64,000 nt of DNA from Auriscalpium vulgare. Taxonomy: Eukaryota; Basidiomycota; Agaricomycetes; Russulales; Auriscalpiaceae. Under the pieces are notes generated by a model. It saw nothing but the letters and a program-made list of their open reading frames with translations. It was not told the origin of the DNA and did no database searches. The stretch covers positions 2,170,001 through 2,234,000 of the forward strand of contig JAHBBC010000001.1 in NCBI GenBank assembly GCA_019915015.1. Reading direction: 5' to 3'. Shown in pieces: positions 10,023 through 21,988 of this stretch (positions are counted from its first letter, which is position 1; each line of letters opens with the position of its first letter). The position numbers were made by a program, and so were the translations under genes.

Positions 10023-12668
10023 TCAAGGTAACGACAAGAACAGGGGAAGCAACAGAGCGAAGTTGGGTGTGCCAACACCTGCAGGAGAGTCAGTACGAGT
10101 TCAAACCACACAGCCTCCTCACTTACCAGTGACGGGATCCCACCCGGGCACGCTGTACATGCTGTCAGTATCAATCATCACACTCGACAAGATAATAGCT
10201 CACGCAGTGAAGCCAGGGGTACCTGTCCACGCCGCGCACAATCAGATCAGCAAAACTTGATAGATGCACGCCGGACTCACCGCATCCTTGATTGCCACCA
10301 GATGTGATGTCGTGGAAAGCGATAGAGAACGTCTTGGAGTAGATCTGCGCAGAATGAGCAATGTCAACCAAGTGAGAAGAGCGCACGACATACTGCGGGG
10401 TTGATGAAGCCTTGACATAGCCAACAAGAGTCAGCTACGAAGAACGCCCTCAGCCGGGTCGATCACTCACCAACAGGTTTTTTGCCGAGAGCAATCCGGG
10501 CGTCGTTAATGAGAGTGAAGATGGAACCAACCACCGGGGAGGAAGCTGACGTCCCGAAAACCTGTTCAAAGCCGCCTTCGAGGGCCACCACATAGTTGGC
10601 GCTAGAGGAGGACGTCAGCGTGGCTCACATTGGTCGCGCGTGAAACTTACCCGTTGGCGGACAGATCGGGGATTGCGCGAGCCTGCAAAATGCTTCAGAG
10701 TACGCGCAGTCAAAATGACAGAGGGACCTACGCTGCCTGAGTTGTTGTACTGCTCCGCGGTGTACGATGGCGTGTGGTTCTTCAAGTAGCTTGAGACCGC
10801 TTTGGCCTGGTATGCCGGCATCGGGAAGATGTCACTGAAGCCACCGCCGCTGAAGATGACCTGCTCGCACGCGCTCTCCGGGTCGTGCACAGTGCTGTTC
10901 GGGTTGATTTGTGTAGCCCCGACCGCGGTCACGTATGGGCAGGTAACTGGGAAGCTCGGTGCGAAGCGCGTCCCGTTCACAATCCCGGCTGTCACCAACA
11001 GTTAGACGGGAAGTCGCAGGCAGATGAACCCGAGTACGCACTGCCATCGGGACCTATGCAAACGCCGCCACCGCCCGCAACACCGTCGTCGCCTGAGCTG
11101 TACAGGACTGTCGTCCCGAGCATGCCAAGCTTGGCGTACTCGGTGCACTGACGGTTCGCGTAGGCAGGGGTGACCGTCCACTCGTCTTGGCCGTAAGAGA
11201 CAGATACAACGTTGGGGGGCTTGATGATACCGCACGACGCGGGCCCTATACATATCATTAGCATAGGGTGTAACCGTACTGCATTGTGTACGAACCCGTG
11301 TATCCACCCGGAAGAGAGTCGGGGTAGATGCCATCCTGATCAGGGTCATCTCCTCCCTCGAAATTGCAGAATGATGCATCGACGGCGTCCAGCCAGTTGT
11401 CGAACGAAGCGCCTGATCATACGAGGGACATTAGGTCATGACAAGCTTATTTAAATAACGCGCGACAGACCTTGGGGAAGATCACCAGCCTGCAGCAGGG
11501 TGACGGGCTGGGGGTTGACCAGCGCCATAGCGAACTCGAGATCGAGGTTGCTCTCGCCGTTGAAGTCAAACGTCTTGTTATCCGTCTGCACGAAACCTGC
11601 AGAGTGCGTAAGAGAATGGTCGCAAATAAAGTACCCTCGCGATGCTCACCTCCATCAATGGATACCAAAGTCGGCCGCTGGCCAATCTGGCTGCGAGAAA
11701 AGTTCCTAGGAAGAAGTCAGCATCGATACATTCACCAAAAAACCTGACATACTTGAAGAACAGATCAAGGTCCTCAGCCAGGTAGGCTTGGGGAGTGAAT
11801 TCGACTGCCGAAGTGTGAGACTCGATACTCCTAAGCTGGAACGATCCGACGTACCAATGCCGTATGAGTTCCTGTTCGTCGCAAGGGGCTCATAGGCAAT
11901 CTTGTACAGAGCGCGCAAGCAGTCTGGGGTGATGAACTTGTCGCAATCGGAAAGATCGGGGGTGAGGCCGTGGGGCTTCTTGCCGTTAGTCTTCGGGCCA
12001 GTGATGGACGAAGGCGCGCCCAAACGGTGTTCACCGAGTTTGCGCTTGCGGAGGGCAGGGTCCGCCGCACGATGGTTGAAGTGCACGGTGGGCTTGATGA
12101 TCTCGACGTGGTCGCGAATGTGCTCGGGAACGGAGTACGATCGGGCACCTAGTCAAGCAGACGACAAGACAAGTCAGCGCGTTGCTCGGTCAACACTGGT
12201 TATCCACGCACCAATTTGTTCGGCACCAGACGGGTGCTCGTACGTGTGATATTCCGTATCGAGAAGCTCCTCTGCCTCGGCGACAGTCGCGTTCACCTCC
12301 AGCCACCCCTTGCTCGGCGACAGACGAATGCGCTCCGGCGCAAGGCCCGTGGCGACCATCCAGGCTTTCACCGTCGCGATCGTCTCGGAGCTCGGCGCGA
12401 AGAAATCGGCGACCTCGGACGGCGACCAGTGCTGACCATACTTCGGGGACTCCGGGGAGGCTACCTCGTCCAGCAGCGAGTCCAGCAGGTGCAGATTGCG
12501 CTGCTTGAGGCCCACACGGATGGGGAGAACCTTGTCCGCCTCGAGCCGCCGCGCATGCCAGCCCGTAGGCTCAGCAGCGCGCTTCTCGTGCACGACGTAA
12601 TTCGTGCGCGGGGAGGGAACGGCGAGGGCAACGGCGCCAAGAGCCAGAACCGAGACGAATGAGCGCAT
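10023..12668 (-). CDS. S53 family serine-carboxyl protease, copy A (sedolisin/grifolisin type)
   Basis: Secreted acid protease of the sedolisin family. Start at 12668: signal peptide MRSFVSVLALGAVALAVPSP, then a pro-kumamolisin activation domain (AAEPTGWHARRLEADKVLPI ... YGQHWSPSEVADFF), a linker rich in basic residues, and the S53 catalytic domain. The catalytic Glu and Asp sit in GESNLDLEFAMAL (E-x-x-x-D), the oxyanion Asp in LYSSGDDGVAG and the nucleophile Ser in VFGTSASSPVVGS. The calcium-site region is FHDITSGGNQGCG plus WDPVTG. The last exon reads VGTPNFALLLPLFLSLP then TGA at 10023. At least ten short introns break the gene. First member (most downstream in transcription) of a three-gene tandem array; it is the most diverged of the three around the active site. 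Fungal relatives digest extracellular protein at low pH. Confidence 0.92.
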
Positions 12669-12727
12669 GGGGGAGAGGGATCCGGACCGTAGGGGATGGG
12701 GAACACCTGGAGCGAGACGGCCCTTCC

Positions 12728-12733
12728 TTTATA
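12728..12733 (-). promoter_or_regulatory. TATA box of S53 copy A
   Basis: Reads TATAAA on the minus strand about 60 bp before the ATG at 12668. The other two S53 copies have TATA-like elements at nearly the same distance. Confidence 0.6.
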
Positions 12734-13131
12734 GAATAGTCGCTCCACGAGGATCGACCATCGGGAATCATGGTCGCGTCGCGTAGCACACACCAGGCTC
12801 GCGAGTTTGCATGGAAGCAGCGCTGGCAGTGCGCTAGCTCGCTGCAGCACCCGGCAGCGACTCGATCCTACACGACCGGGCCCAGCTGCAATTGGGCTGT
12901 GCCCGCAGAATTGATGCGCTCCGAAGCAGCCGATCATGCTTTGTGGGACCTAGTCGCAAGGTGGATGGATTGATATCTGCCGGAGCCTGTGCTTTCGAGA
13001 TGTGGGCTCGACGGTTGTCATGAAATCCATAGACCAGTCTCCGAAATACTGGCAACAATCAACAGAATGATCGACGGATCGGGACTCGACGCGCGTGCCG
13101 GAGCAATTAGCACAGCGTGCAGCCTATCCTG

Positions 13132-13180
13132 CCATGAGGGCTGGCGAGATACCATGAGGGCTGGCGAAATATCATGAGGG
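13132..13180. repeat. 20-bp direct repeat, about 2.5 copies
   Basis: Unit ccatgagggctggcgagata at 13132-13151, again at 13152-13171 with one change (g to a), then a partial third copy at 13172-13180. It lies in the spacer between S53 copies A and B, about 460 bp upstream of the copy A ATG. Confidence 0.85.
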
Positions 13181-13474
13181 TCAATGCGAGAGGCCACACG
13201 GCGTTCACTCTGGTTGCGCTCAAGTCGCATACGTATATGTACGGGCACTGAAATCACCGGCGCCGGCGCCGGACCAGCCCGATCGACTTTCTGCTGTTCT
13301 ATGTGTAAACTCGTGTGGCCGCTGCATATTTGTGCTACCAAATAGTTATCAAGTCCTATCAAGTCCTTATTCCAAGTTGAACCTGTCCCGCCTGTGTCCG
13401 TGTATGTACTGACAGTACAATACTGCCACTCAGTCGTACTGCCAATTCAGGTCCTTGCGCTTCGAGCTTGCACT

Positions 13475-16197
13475 TCAAGGCAGAGCCAGGAAGAGTGGGA
13501 GCAAGATATCGAGGTTGGGAGTCCCGACACCTGTGTAAGTGTTAGTTGTTTCATCAACTTGAAGTATCATCGCAGGCCGCAAGCTCACCAGTGACAGGAT
13601 CCCAACCTTTAGTCCTATAAAGCATGATTAGTTCCTATCCAGCAGGCTCGCCCAATGCTCACGATGTAAATCCTGGCGTATCTAGCGAGACAAGAGCATT
13701 TGAGTGGACAATAAATGTTGATAATATCATGTGCTTACTGCATCCTTGGTTACCTCCCGTCGTGATGTCGTGGAAGCCAAGCCTAAATATATCCGAATAG
13801 ATCTTTCAGGGATTTAGTCAGCCGAAAATCAAGAGTACGCGAGGTGCCCGCGTACAGCCGGGTTGAGGAATCCTTTGAGATAGACAAGATCAACAAAAAA
13901 AAGATATCTGGCAAGGCAACGAAACTCGTGCTCACCAACCGGGCCCTTGCCTATAGCGAGACGGGCGTCGTTAATCAGGGTGATCATCGACCCCACGACG
14001 GGCGATGACGCGGATGTCCCGAATACCAGCTCGAATTCGCCGTCAATTCCGATAACATAATTCGCACTGCAACCTTGTTAGACTCGAACTGGAGTGAGGC
14101 CTTCTTACTCACCCATTCGCAGACAAGTCGGGGAACGCCCGGACCTTTAACGGACGTGAGATCAGTTGTAGCCAAGCAACAAGGAGGGGCCTGGAGGGTG
14201 TACCTTGCCGGAATTGTTGAACTGCTCCGCCGTATATGGCGGCGGATGGGTTTTCAAGAAGCTCGTGACCACGTCTTTCTGGTATGACGGTATGGGGAAG
14301 ATATTGCTGAATCCTCCGCCGCTAAAGATGACCTGTTCGCATGCGCTCTCGGGATCGCGTACCGTCGAGCCAGGATTGATCTGTGTTGCACCAACGGCTG
14401 TCACGAAAGGACACCCTACAGGAAAGTCAGGGTTGAACTTGGTCCCGTTGTCGACAGGATTCCCTGTATCGCAAGGAGGACAAAGTATCAGACAAGGCAT
14501 TGAAGAGTGTTTGCAATGCTCACCAGAGGCATCGAGACATACTCCTCCAAATCCAGCGACGCCAAAGTCGCCTGAACTGTACAGAACACTTGTGCCCAGC
14601 AGACCCAACTTACCGTACTCACTACACTGACGGTTCGCGTAGGCGGCCGTGACAGTAGACTCATCTTGGCCGTATGAAACCGAAACGACGTTCGGGGCTT
14701 TGATAATGCCGCAAGACTCCGGCTCTGAAAGTCGCACTTAGAATACCACAAGTCACGATGATAGAGAGACCCGTACGATCAAATCCTCCGGGAAGCGGGT
14801 CAGGATAGATGCCGTCCTGCGAGAATGGTCAACAGTGTAAACTCCTCTTCGTGGTTCGCTACAAACTTGGGTGGGGTCATCGCCGCCCTCGAAGGTACAG
14901 AAGGACTTGTCAACCGCGTCCAGCCAGTTGTCAAACGAAGCGCCTGTTGAAATGCAAAGCACATATGAGACTTGCTGCACTTGCAGACCGAGAACTACCC
15001 ACCCTCAGGGAGATCTCCAGCCTGCAGAAGTGTGATCTTCTGAGGGTTCACAAGTGTCATCGCGTATTCAAGGTCGAGGTCACTCTCCCCATTGAAGTCA
15101 AAGCTTTGATTCGTGGTCTGCACGACGCCTGAAAGAAGCGCCGATCGGTGAACATATCGTCTGTAGAGAGCACGTAACATACCGCCATCAATGGACACAA
15201 GGACTGGCCGCTGGCCAACTTGCCCATGAGAGAAATTACTAAGACCGCGATGAGTAAAAGGATGTTCATGCAATGGATACAACTCACGTGAAGAATAGAT
15301 CAAGATCTCCAGCGAGGAAGGCTTGTGGCGTGAACTCGACTGGTGCAAGGTCGTGAGGGAGCTTGACATACAGAACTTGATGTGGAACTCACCAATGCCG
15401 TACGAGTTTTTGCTTGTCGCGACGGGCTTGTAATTTATGTTATACAGCGCGCGCAGGCAGTCCGGCGTGATGAACTGATCACAGTTCTCGAGCGTGGGCG
15501 GTACCTTCACTGTCACCCCGTTCGTTTTGGGTCCGTTGTCCGACGTAGGAAGGCCGAGACGGCCCTCTTTGCGCTTGGAGAACTTGGAGGGAAGGCTCCC
15601 AGCACGATGGTTGAAATGCACAGTGGGTTTGATAAGTTCGACGTGATCGCGAACGTGGTTGGGCACGGAGTACGAGCTGCAACCTGTCAAGTTCGAGATG
15701 AATATTTGGGGACAGGCATTACAAGTATAGCACGCACTAATCTGTTCCACTCCAGATGGGTGGGCGTATACGTGATATTCGGTGTTGAGCAGGTTCTCAG
15801 TTTCAGCGACCGTCGCGTTGACCTCGATCCAACCCTTGCTGTGCGACACGCGGACGCGTTCGGGAGTGAAGCCGGTGTCCGTAAGCCATTCCTTCACCGT
15901 CTTAATCGTGGCGTCGCTCGGAGCGAAGTAGTCAGCGACCTCGGCTGCAGACCAATGCTGTCCATACGAGGGCGACTCCGGGTGCGCCACGGAGTCCAAG
16001 AGGTCCGAAAGCAAGTGCAAGTTCCGTTGCTTCAGGCCAATGCGGACGGGTAGGATCTTGTGCGATTCGAGTCTGCGTGCTTTCTCCCAGCCCACCGGCT
16101 CCGCTGCTCGCTTCTCGTGGACGGCATGGTTCGCGCGACGGGACGGCACAGCGAGCGCGACGACGCTCAGGATCAAGACAACAAGAGGAAGTAGCAT
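13475..16197 (-). CDS. S53 family serine-carboxyl protease, copy B
   Basis: Second tandem sedolisin. Start at 16197 gives a hydrophobic leader (MLLPLVVLILSVVALAVPSR) followed by the pro-kumamolisin domain (AAEPVGWEKARRLESHKILP; YGQHWSAAEVADYFAPS). The catalytic domain shows GESDLDLEYAMTL (Glu and Asp), LYSSGDFGVAGFGG (oxyanion Asp) and VFGTSASSPVVGS (Ser). The tail is VGTPNLDILLPLFLALP with TGA at 13475. The intron placed between the prodomain and the catalytic domain, and the one just before VGTPN, match copies A and C. Active-site surroundings (ANYVIGIDGEFELVFGTS) are nearly identical to copy C, so B and C look like the more recent duplication. All catalytic residues are present, so an active secreted acid protease is expected. 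Confidence 0.92.
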
Positions 16198-16259
16198 GTC
16201 GGAGACGCGAAGGCTCAGCAGATGGGCCCACGGGTGCAGAGCAACGCGAGCCCATGGGC

Positions 16260-16265
16260 TTTATG
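16260..16265 (-). promoter_or_regulatory. TATA-like element of S53 copy B
   Basis: Minus strand reads CATAAA about 63 bp before the ATG at 16197; imperfect, but at the same distance as in copies A and C. Confidence 0.4.
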
Positions 16266-16928
16266 CGGGGGAGCCCAGCCAAGTCTGTCTCTTGCATTGC
16301 CGTGCCTTGCGCATGGAAGCATGTCTTATCGTGTATTTTCGTCCATGTGCTTCGCTGAAGGAAATCGCATGACGTTGGCGAAGGTGAGAGCGTTCCAAAA
16401 TGTCGGACATCGCCCAACAAGCCAACTTCTCGCGCCGTAAACTGCGCGCCGAAGCCTCAAACCATCCGCACATGGAGCTTCGAGCCTGGGACCATAGATT
16501 GTGATGAGCTTTGGCAGTCGATGGAGCTAAATGAAAATGATAATGATGGAAGGTAGACGGGAATCGTCGCTGTCGACACCAAAGTACATGCATCCCCAAG
16601 TTCACACGACCGCCAGTATCAGATGGAAAGAGTTGCGTAACGCAATCTGAAGTCCCACAGCCCCGCGCGCGCGCAGTCTTACAGGTAGATTAAGATGTTC
16701 AGAATCGACGAGAGTGGACACAGTGTTATCGAGGCAGCTCATGATGGACCCACGCCGACGGAGGACTCGGAACGTCACGTCACATTCGTCACCGTGAGCT
16801 GACGCGGACGTGACCGTGACGCGACATCGGAACTTTGCGTCTTTCAAGTTCAGTACTCTCGACAGTCTCTCGATCACTTTCCATACACAAAGGCCGCAGA
16901 AACACTGAATATACTGTGCTATCAGCGG

Positions 16929-19575
16929 TCAAGGTAGAGTCAAGAACAACGGCAGCAATTTGGCCAGGTTTGGAGTGCCGACGCCTGTTTCAAGTCAGTC
17001 ATCGCTGCCAGTGACAACGCGAATAAGGACATACCGGTGACAGGATCCCAGCCCACAGTACTTCAAAGCGCGACTGTCACCTTCTCCGTACACGAAGAAG
17101 AAATCAGTTACTCACGAATTGAATCCAGGGGTGCCTAGAAGCAGCACAAATTCGTCAAACATGGCGCTAGCGTAGAAAAGGAACAACCGCACCGCAGCCT
17201 TGATTCCCGCCCGTCGTAATGTCGTGGAATGCACTAGCAAACTTCTTCGAATAGATCTGAAGGAAAAAAAAAATTGTTCAGCGAGCTCTTCATCCCAAAA
17301 ACATGTCGATGGGTCTTACTGCAGGATTAATGAAGCCTGCGAATGGACGATTCAGTATAATTTTTTGCAAGCACCGCGAGAACATACCGACGGGTCCCTT
17401 TCCTATCAAGATACGGGCATCGTTGATCAAGGTGATCAAGGAACCCACCACAGGCGACGAGCACGATGTCCCAAAGACGAGCTCAAATTCGCCATCGATC
17501 CCAATCACATAATTCGCGCTACCAAGACTTGTAAACAGAGAGGTAGTTGGCATGGAGGGAAGACTGACCCATTGGCGGAAAGGTCCGGGAAGGCGCGCAC
17601 AGTCCCAGAGTTGTTGAACTGGGTGGAATTGAACGAAGGCGGGAAATTCTTGAGGAAACCTGTAACAGCCTCGGCCTGGTACGATGGCATTGGGAAGATG
17701 TTGCTGAACCCTCCACCGCTGAAGATGACTTGTTCACATGCTCCCTCGGGATCGAGCACCGTCGATCCTGGGTTTACTTGGGTAGCACCCACTGCGGTAA
17801 CGAACGGACAAGTGACGGGGAAGCCTGGATTGAACTTGATGCCGTTCCGGGAGGGTCGACCTGTTCAAGCCTGTTCAACCCAATTCATGCATACGTCACA
17901 TAATTCACCTTGTGCATTGAGGCAAACGCCGTTCCCGCCAGCAACGCCGTCATCACCGGAGCTGTAGAGGACAGTGGTGCCCATCATTCCGAGCTTGCCA
18001 TATTCGGCGCATTGGCGATTCGCATATGCCGCCGTCACGCTCGATTCGTCCTGTCCATACGAGACGGACACAACGTTCGGAGGCTTTATGATACCACACG
18101 ATTCAGGCTCTAAACAAGACGTCACTGTGATGGCAAGACGAAGTCTGGTGACCGAGACTCACGGTCGAAGCCTCCGGGCAGTGGGTCCGGATAGATTCCA
18201 TCCTACCGATGGCTTCGTCACCGACACCAGAAGCACCAATAAGCAGCACCTACCTGAGTAGGATCATCACCGCCCTCAAACGTACAGAACGACGCGTCGA
18301 CAGCGTCCAGCCAATTGTTGAATGACGCCCCTGCAAACAACCATACGTCAGCATAATTCAGGTGTGTCTGAGAGGAGGTCTTGCCTTCTGGTAAGTCACC
18401 TGCTTGCAGCAATGTGATGGGTTGCGGGTTCGTGAGAGTCATGGCATATTCTAAATCAAGATCGCTCTCTCCATTGAAGTCAAAGCTTTGGTTGGTGGTC
18501 TGCACCACGCCTGAAGAGGTACGTCAACGCAAATAGGTGCGCTACAAAGCATACGACAAACCTCCATCGATCGAGACAAGGGTGGGCCTTTGGCCAATCT
18601 GGGTCTTTGAGAAGTTCCTGAGAGCAATCAGACGCAGAGACAGAGTCGAACTGTGCGAAAGAGCTTACTTGAAGAACAAGTCCAGATCAGCAGCAAGAAA
18701 GGCTTGCGGTGTAAACTCCACTGGAGCAGGGGTCAACGTGATGAATACATTTGATGAATATCAGATGCGGACCAATTCCGTACGTGTTCTTGTGCGTCGC
18801 AAGCGGAATGTAGTCGATGTTGTAAAGAGCCCGCAGACAGTCAGGAGTGATGAACTCGTCACAGTTCTGCAAGGTGGGCGGCAGGTTCACTTTGACACCG
18901 TTCGTTTTGGGTCCGGTAGATGCAGACGGCATGCCTAGTCGATTTACGCCTCGCTTCTGAAGCCCAGAGGGAGAGTTCGCTGCCCGATGATTGAAGTGCA
19001 CCGTCGGTTTGATCAGCTCAACGTGCTCCCGAACGTGCTCAGGAACCGAGTAAGAATGGCAACCTGTCTCGCATCGTTGAGGGCAAAACCAGAATGGCCA
19101 GGGAAAATTACGAACTGATTTGTTCCTTTCCAGATGGATGTGCGTAGACGTAATATTCAGTCTTCAGCAAGTCCTCGGCTTCAGTGGCGGTCGCATTAAA
19201 GTCGATCCAGCCTTTGCTCGGAGACAGGCGCAGGCGATCGGGGTGAATACCGGCGTCTGTCAGCCAGTCCTTGACCGTCGTGATCGCCTCAGCACTGGGA
19301 GCGAAGTAGTCGGCTACCTCTGCCGCCGACCAATGCTGGCCGTAAGTCTCCGAGTCTGGGTGAGCCAGAGACGTCAGCAGCTCCTCCAGCCGATGGGTGT
19401 TCTGTTGTGTCAATCCGACGCGGATAGGGAGAACCCTGTGCGATTCGAGTCGACGGGCCTTGTCCCATCCCACGGGCTCAGCGGCGCGTTTCTCATGGAC
19501 AAGATGAGCGGATCGGCGCGACTGAGCAGCTAAGGAGGTGGCGCAGAGAGCCAAGACTCCAAGAAGGGAACGCAT
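16929..19575 (-). CDS. S53 family serine-carboxyl protease, copy C
   Basis: Third tandem sedolisin and the first one transcribed on this strand. Start at 19575: MRSLLGVLALCATSLAAQSR signal peptide, prodomain (AAEPVGWDKARRLESHRVLP; YGQHWSAAEVADYFAPS), then the catalytic domain with GESDLDLEYAMTL, LYSSGDDGVAGGNG and VFGTSCSSPVVGS. The residue after the nucleophile Ser is Cys, where copies A and B have Ala. The calcium-site region is split by introns near 17050-17230. The tail is VGTPNLAKLLPLFLTLP with TGA at 16929. A poly-A run of nine lies in an intron at about 17264-17273. Intron positions shared with A and B show that the array arose by whole-gene duplication. An intact catalytic set suggests an active enzyme. 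Confidence 0.92.
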
Positions 19576-19645
19576 TGAAGCCGACTGGTGAAGCCAGAGA
19601 TTCCTAGGTGGATCTGGGAGCTTGTTTTCCGGAGAGAGATCTCGC

Positions 19646-19651
19646 TTATAA
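19646..19651 (-). promoter_or_regulatory. TATA box of S53 copy C
   Basis: The sequence ttataa (minus strand TTATAA, within CTTATAAG) lies about 70 bp upstream of the ATG at 19575. Confidence 0.55.
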
Positions 19652-20094
19652 GTGCTATGGGGTTTGGCATCGTGGGCCGGACCTGATTGAAGAATTTGCG
19701 ACCACTCTTATCTCGTCTTGAGCGCCATGTGCATCACCGGGGGAGCGATTCTAAATCTGTAGATGTACCGGTCTTGACCGACCAATACCGGTAGACGGCT
19801 TCGGTGGGAGAGAAGCCTTCTCCCAATAATAGCCTCCCAAACTATCGACAGCATGGCGTCGAGGACTTCAGCTAGGAACGTCGCACGATCAGTGTCATGT
19901 CGTGCATAACCACAGGCATTTGCTTGGCTTACAACCCTGAGAGTGGGCAACCGAGAGTTGGATTTATGAAGGCCATCTTCCAATCGTCCTGCGGCCCAGT
20001 ATCCAAGATATATTTTGCCCTTGTTCTTGATAAAGCTACTGTCCAGTGAGCGGATCAACCGGACGCCGAAGAAGAGTTTCAGTATAAAATGCGC

Positions 20095-20160
20095 GGAAGC
20101 CAGCACGTAACGCACCGGAAGCCAGCACGTAACGCACTGGAAGCCAGCACGTAACGCACA
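20095..20160. repeat. 22-bp tandem repeat, 3 copies
   Basis: Unit ggaagccagcacgtaacgca plus two bases begins at 20095, 20117 and 20139, with only 1-2 differences among copies. It sits in the ~1.3 kb gap upstream of S53 copy C. Open reading on the minus strand through here lacks an ATG and is not called. Confidence 0.9.
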
Positions 20161-20914
20161 TCATCAGTTATTCATATCCCACTCAAACGGGACCACCTCC
20201 ACCTCACGGTGCTCACACAGTCCTCCGAAGGATTGGCATTGTCATGAATGGGCATAACCTACGGTGAGGCCTATTCTCACCCTGTACGAGGTGCATGAGG
20301 GCTCGTCACAATCTAAGATAGCCTATCAATGCCATTGACATGACAGATCCTGGTCATGCAGCATCCATCAGCTGGGATACATCGTGCGAGACGATGTACT
20401 GCCACACGTACTTTTAATATGACATCGTCGGCCAGGATGTGCCGAGGGCTCAAGGGCTTTGGAATGCCGTTCAACAAGAATGCGACAGCAGTGCATGGAT
20501 ACCGTGCAACTCAGAGGTCTGTCAAGAGCAACTACTAAGCCTCGCCGTCATTCGGACTCGGAGTGGACGAGCGCCGAATGCGGAGCGTGAGAACTTCAAT
20601 GCCACGAGGCTCACGTGTCGCTAGCGCTCCGACAGTCGACTTTTCGCGCCACAATTGTGTTGTGTTGAATCAACACAGCACAAGCACGCTCGAGCCGACT
20701 TACGACGCAGTTGAAGAACAATAGCATCTGATCCGCCTTGTGAGTTGCCTTGTGAATTCCTAATGTGCACGTAGCTCGCTTCGACCATCTACACAACAAC
20801 ACAACGTTTTCGTCCTCCCTTAAAACATGGCGGTTCTCCAGAGCTTGATGGCATACCTCCCCCGATTGCACCGTTCTACTCCACTTACCGATAACCCTGC
20901 GCGAGTCTTGCAAA
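20161..20914. other. Intergenic region without a supported gene
   Basis: Short ATG-initiated frames exist, but none has family resemblance. The last ~100 bp before 20915 are the leader of the next gene; an out-of-frame ATG at 20827 could act as an upstream ORF. Confidence 0.35.
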
Positions 20915-21853
20915 ATGGCCTATTACGACAACACTGGAGGCTTCACTCGCCCACGTTGGCTTGATGACAGGCAAGACTTAACTATCGTCAAGTGCCGCGA
21001 ACTACTGGACGAAGTCACCGCACCTCTTCATCATCGCATCGACGCCCTGCAGCGAGACGCAACTCAGCAAAGAGAACAGTTCAGTCGACTCGAAAGCCGT
21101 CTCGAAGAATTCATGAACGCTTTCTTTGCACCGAGTATCGAAGACGATGATGACTCCGATAGGTGAGGTCCAACGGGACTTCCGCTAAGTACGCAGGAGC
21201 TGACTCTTTGGTAATCTAGTGCGTCGAATGTAGACGCAAAGCCAGGGCCACACGCCAGTGAACAGCGGCAGGTCACCGGCGACCACACGCCCCCCCTCCT
21301 CGCCCCCCCTTTTCCTTCGCACTCACGGCCCACTTCAACTCAACAGAAAGGCCTCCTCTCTGCGCTCCCCAACACGCCATACAAGGTCCGGCAGTTGATG
21401 ACGCCAGAGCAACCAGCACAAGAGCGGAACGACGGCGGTGACACAGATTCTTCTCCGACCTATCATCCCCCTCAAACCCCGCCGTGGTCCACGGTCACCG
21501 CGCACGGTCGAAGGCTCTACATGGCGGGAAGTACTCCCGGTCCCCGTCGGCGCACCCGCACCCTCTCAAACAATCCGCCGACACCAGCCACGCCAACTCC
21601 AACGGACGGCGACGGCTCGCTGTTCCCAACATCGCCACTCTATCAGCCCGTATTTTTCCCAATTCCCAATTTCCCAATTTCCACAACAGCACCCAAGCTT
21701 CCACCCTTGTCTCAAACCCGCTCTCCGCGAAGTGCGGGCGGGACGTCCGGGCTGGACTCCGTGAAAGTGGGCAACAAACGGGGGATGAAAGACCTGGAGG
21801 GCGAAGGTACGACCGCCGAGCCCAGAAGTTCTCAGCGTAGACGCTTGGAATAG
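20915..21853 (+). CDS. Protein of unknown function with coiled-coil N-terminus (293 aa)
   Basis: Two exons, 20915-21162 and 21220-21853, join in frame across a 57-bp intron (gtgagg ... tctag). The ATG is in good context (caaaATGGCC). The first ~70 residues are helical and charged (HHRIDALQRDATQQREQFSR, then LESRLEEFMNAFF), suggesting a coiled coil, followed by an acidic patch (EDDDDSDR). The rest is Pro/Ser/Thr-rich and disordered, with a basic end (EPRSSQRRRLE) that could serve as a nuclear localisation signal. I do not recognise the family. The frame keeps open over more than 600 bp in exon 2 and the splice junction is clean, so a real gene is likely. Confidence 0.6.
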
Positions 21854-21988
21854 TTAAGGGCATGGACGACGATTCTTCCACAGGACGATTCAGCTTTCTG
21901 CGCAGTTATTTCTTTCTCTTTCATCACCCGTAGAAGGACTTGCGCATGCATTTGTACATGAAATACTATGTAGAACAAAGCAGATGCT

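Noticed and set aside
13257..13272. GC palindrome ccggcgccggcgccgg
   Set aside because: Simple GC repeat, short and low complexity; not clearly a site.
19708..20115. 135-residue minus-strand frame
   Set aside because: Starts with GTG inside the 22-bp repeat, no ATG, no family resemblance.
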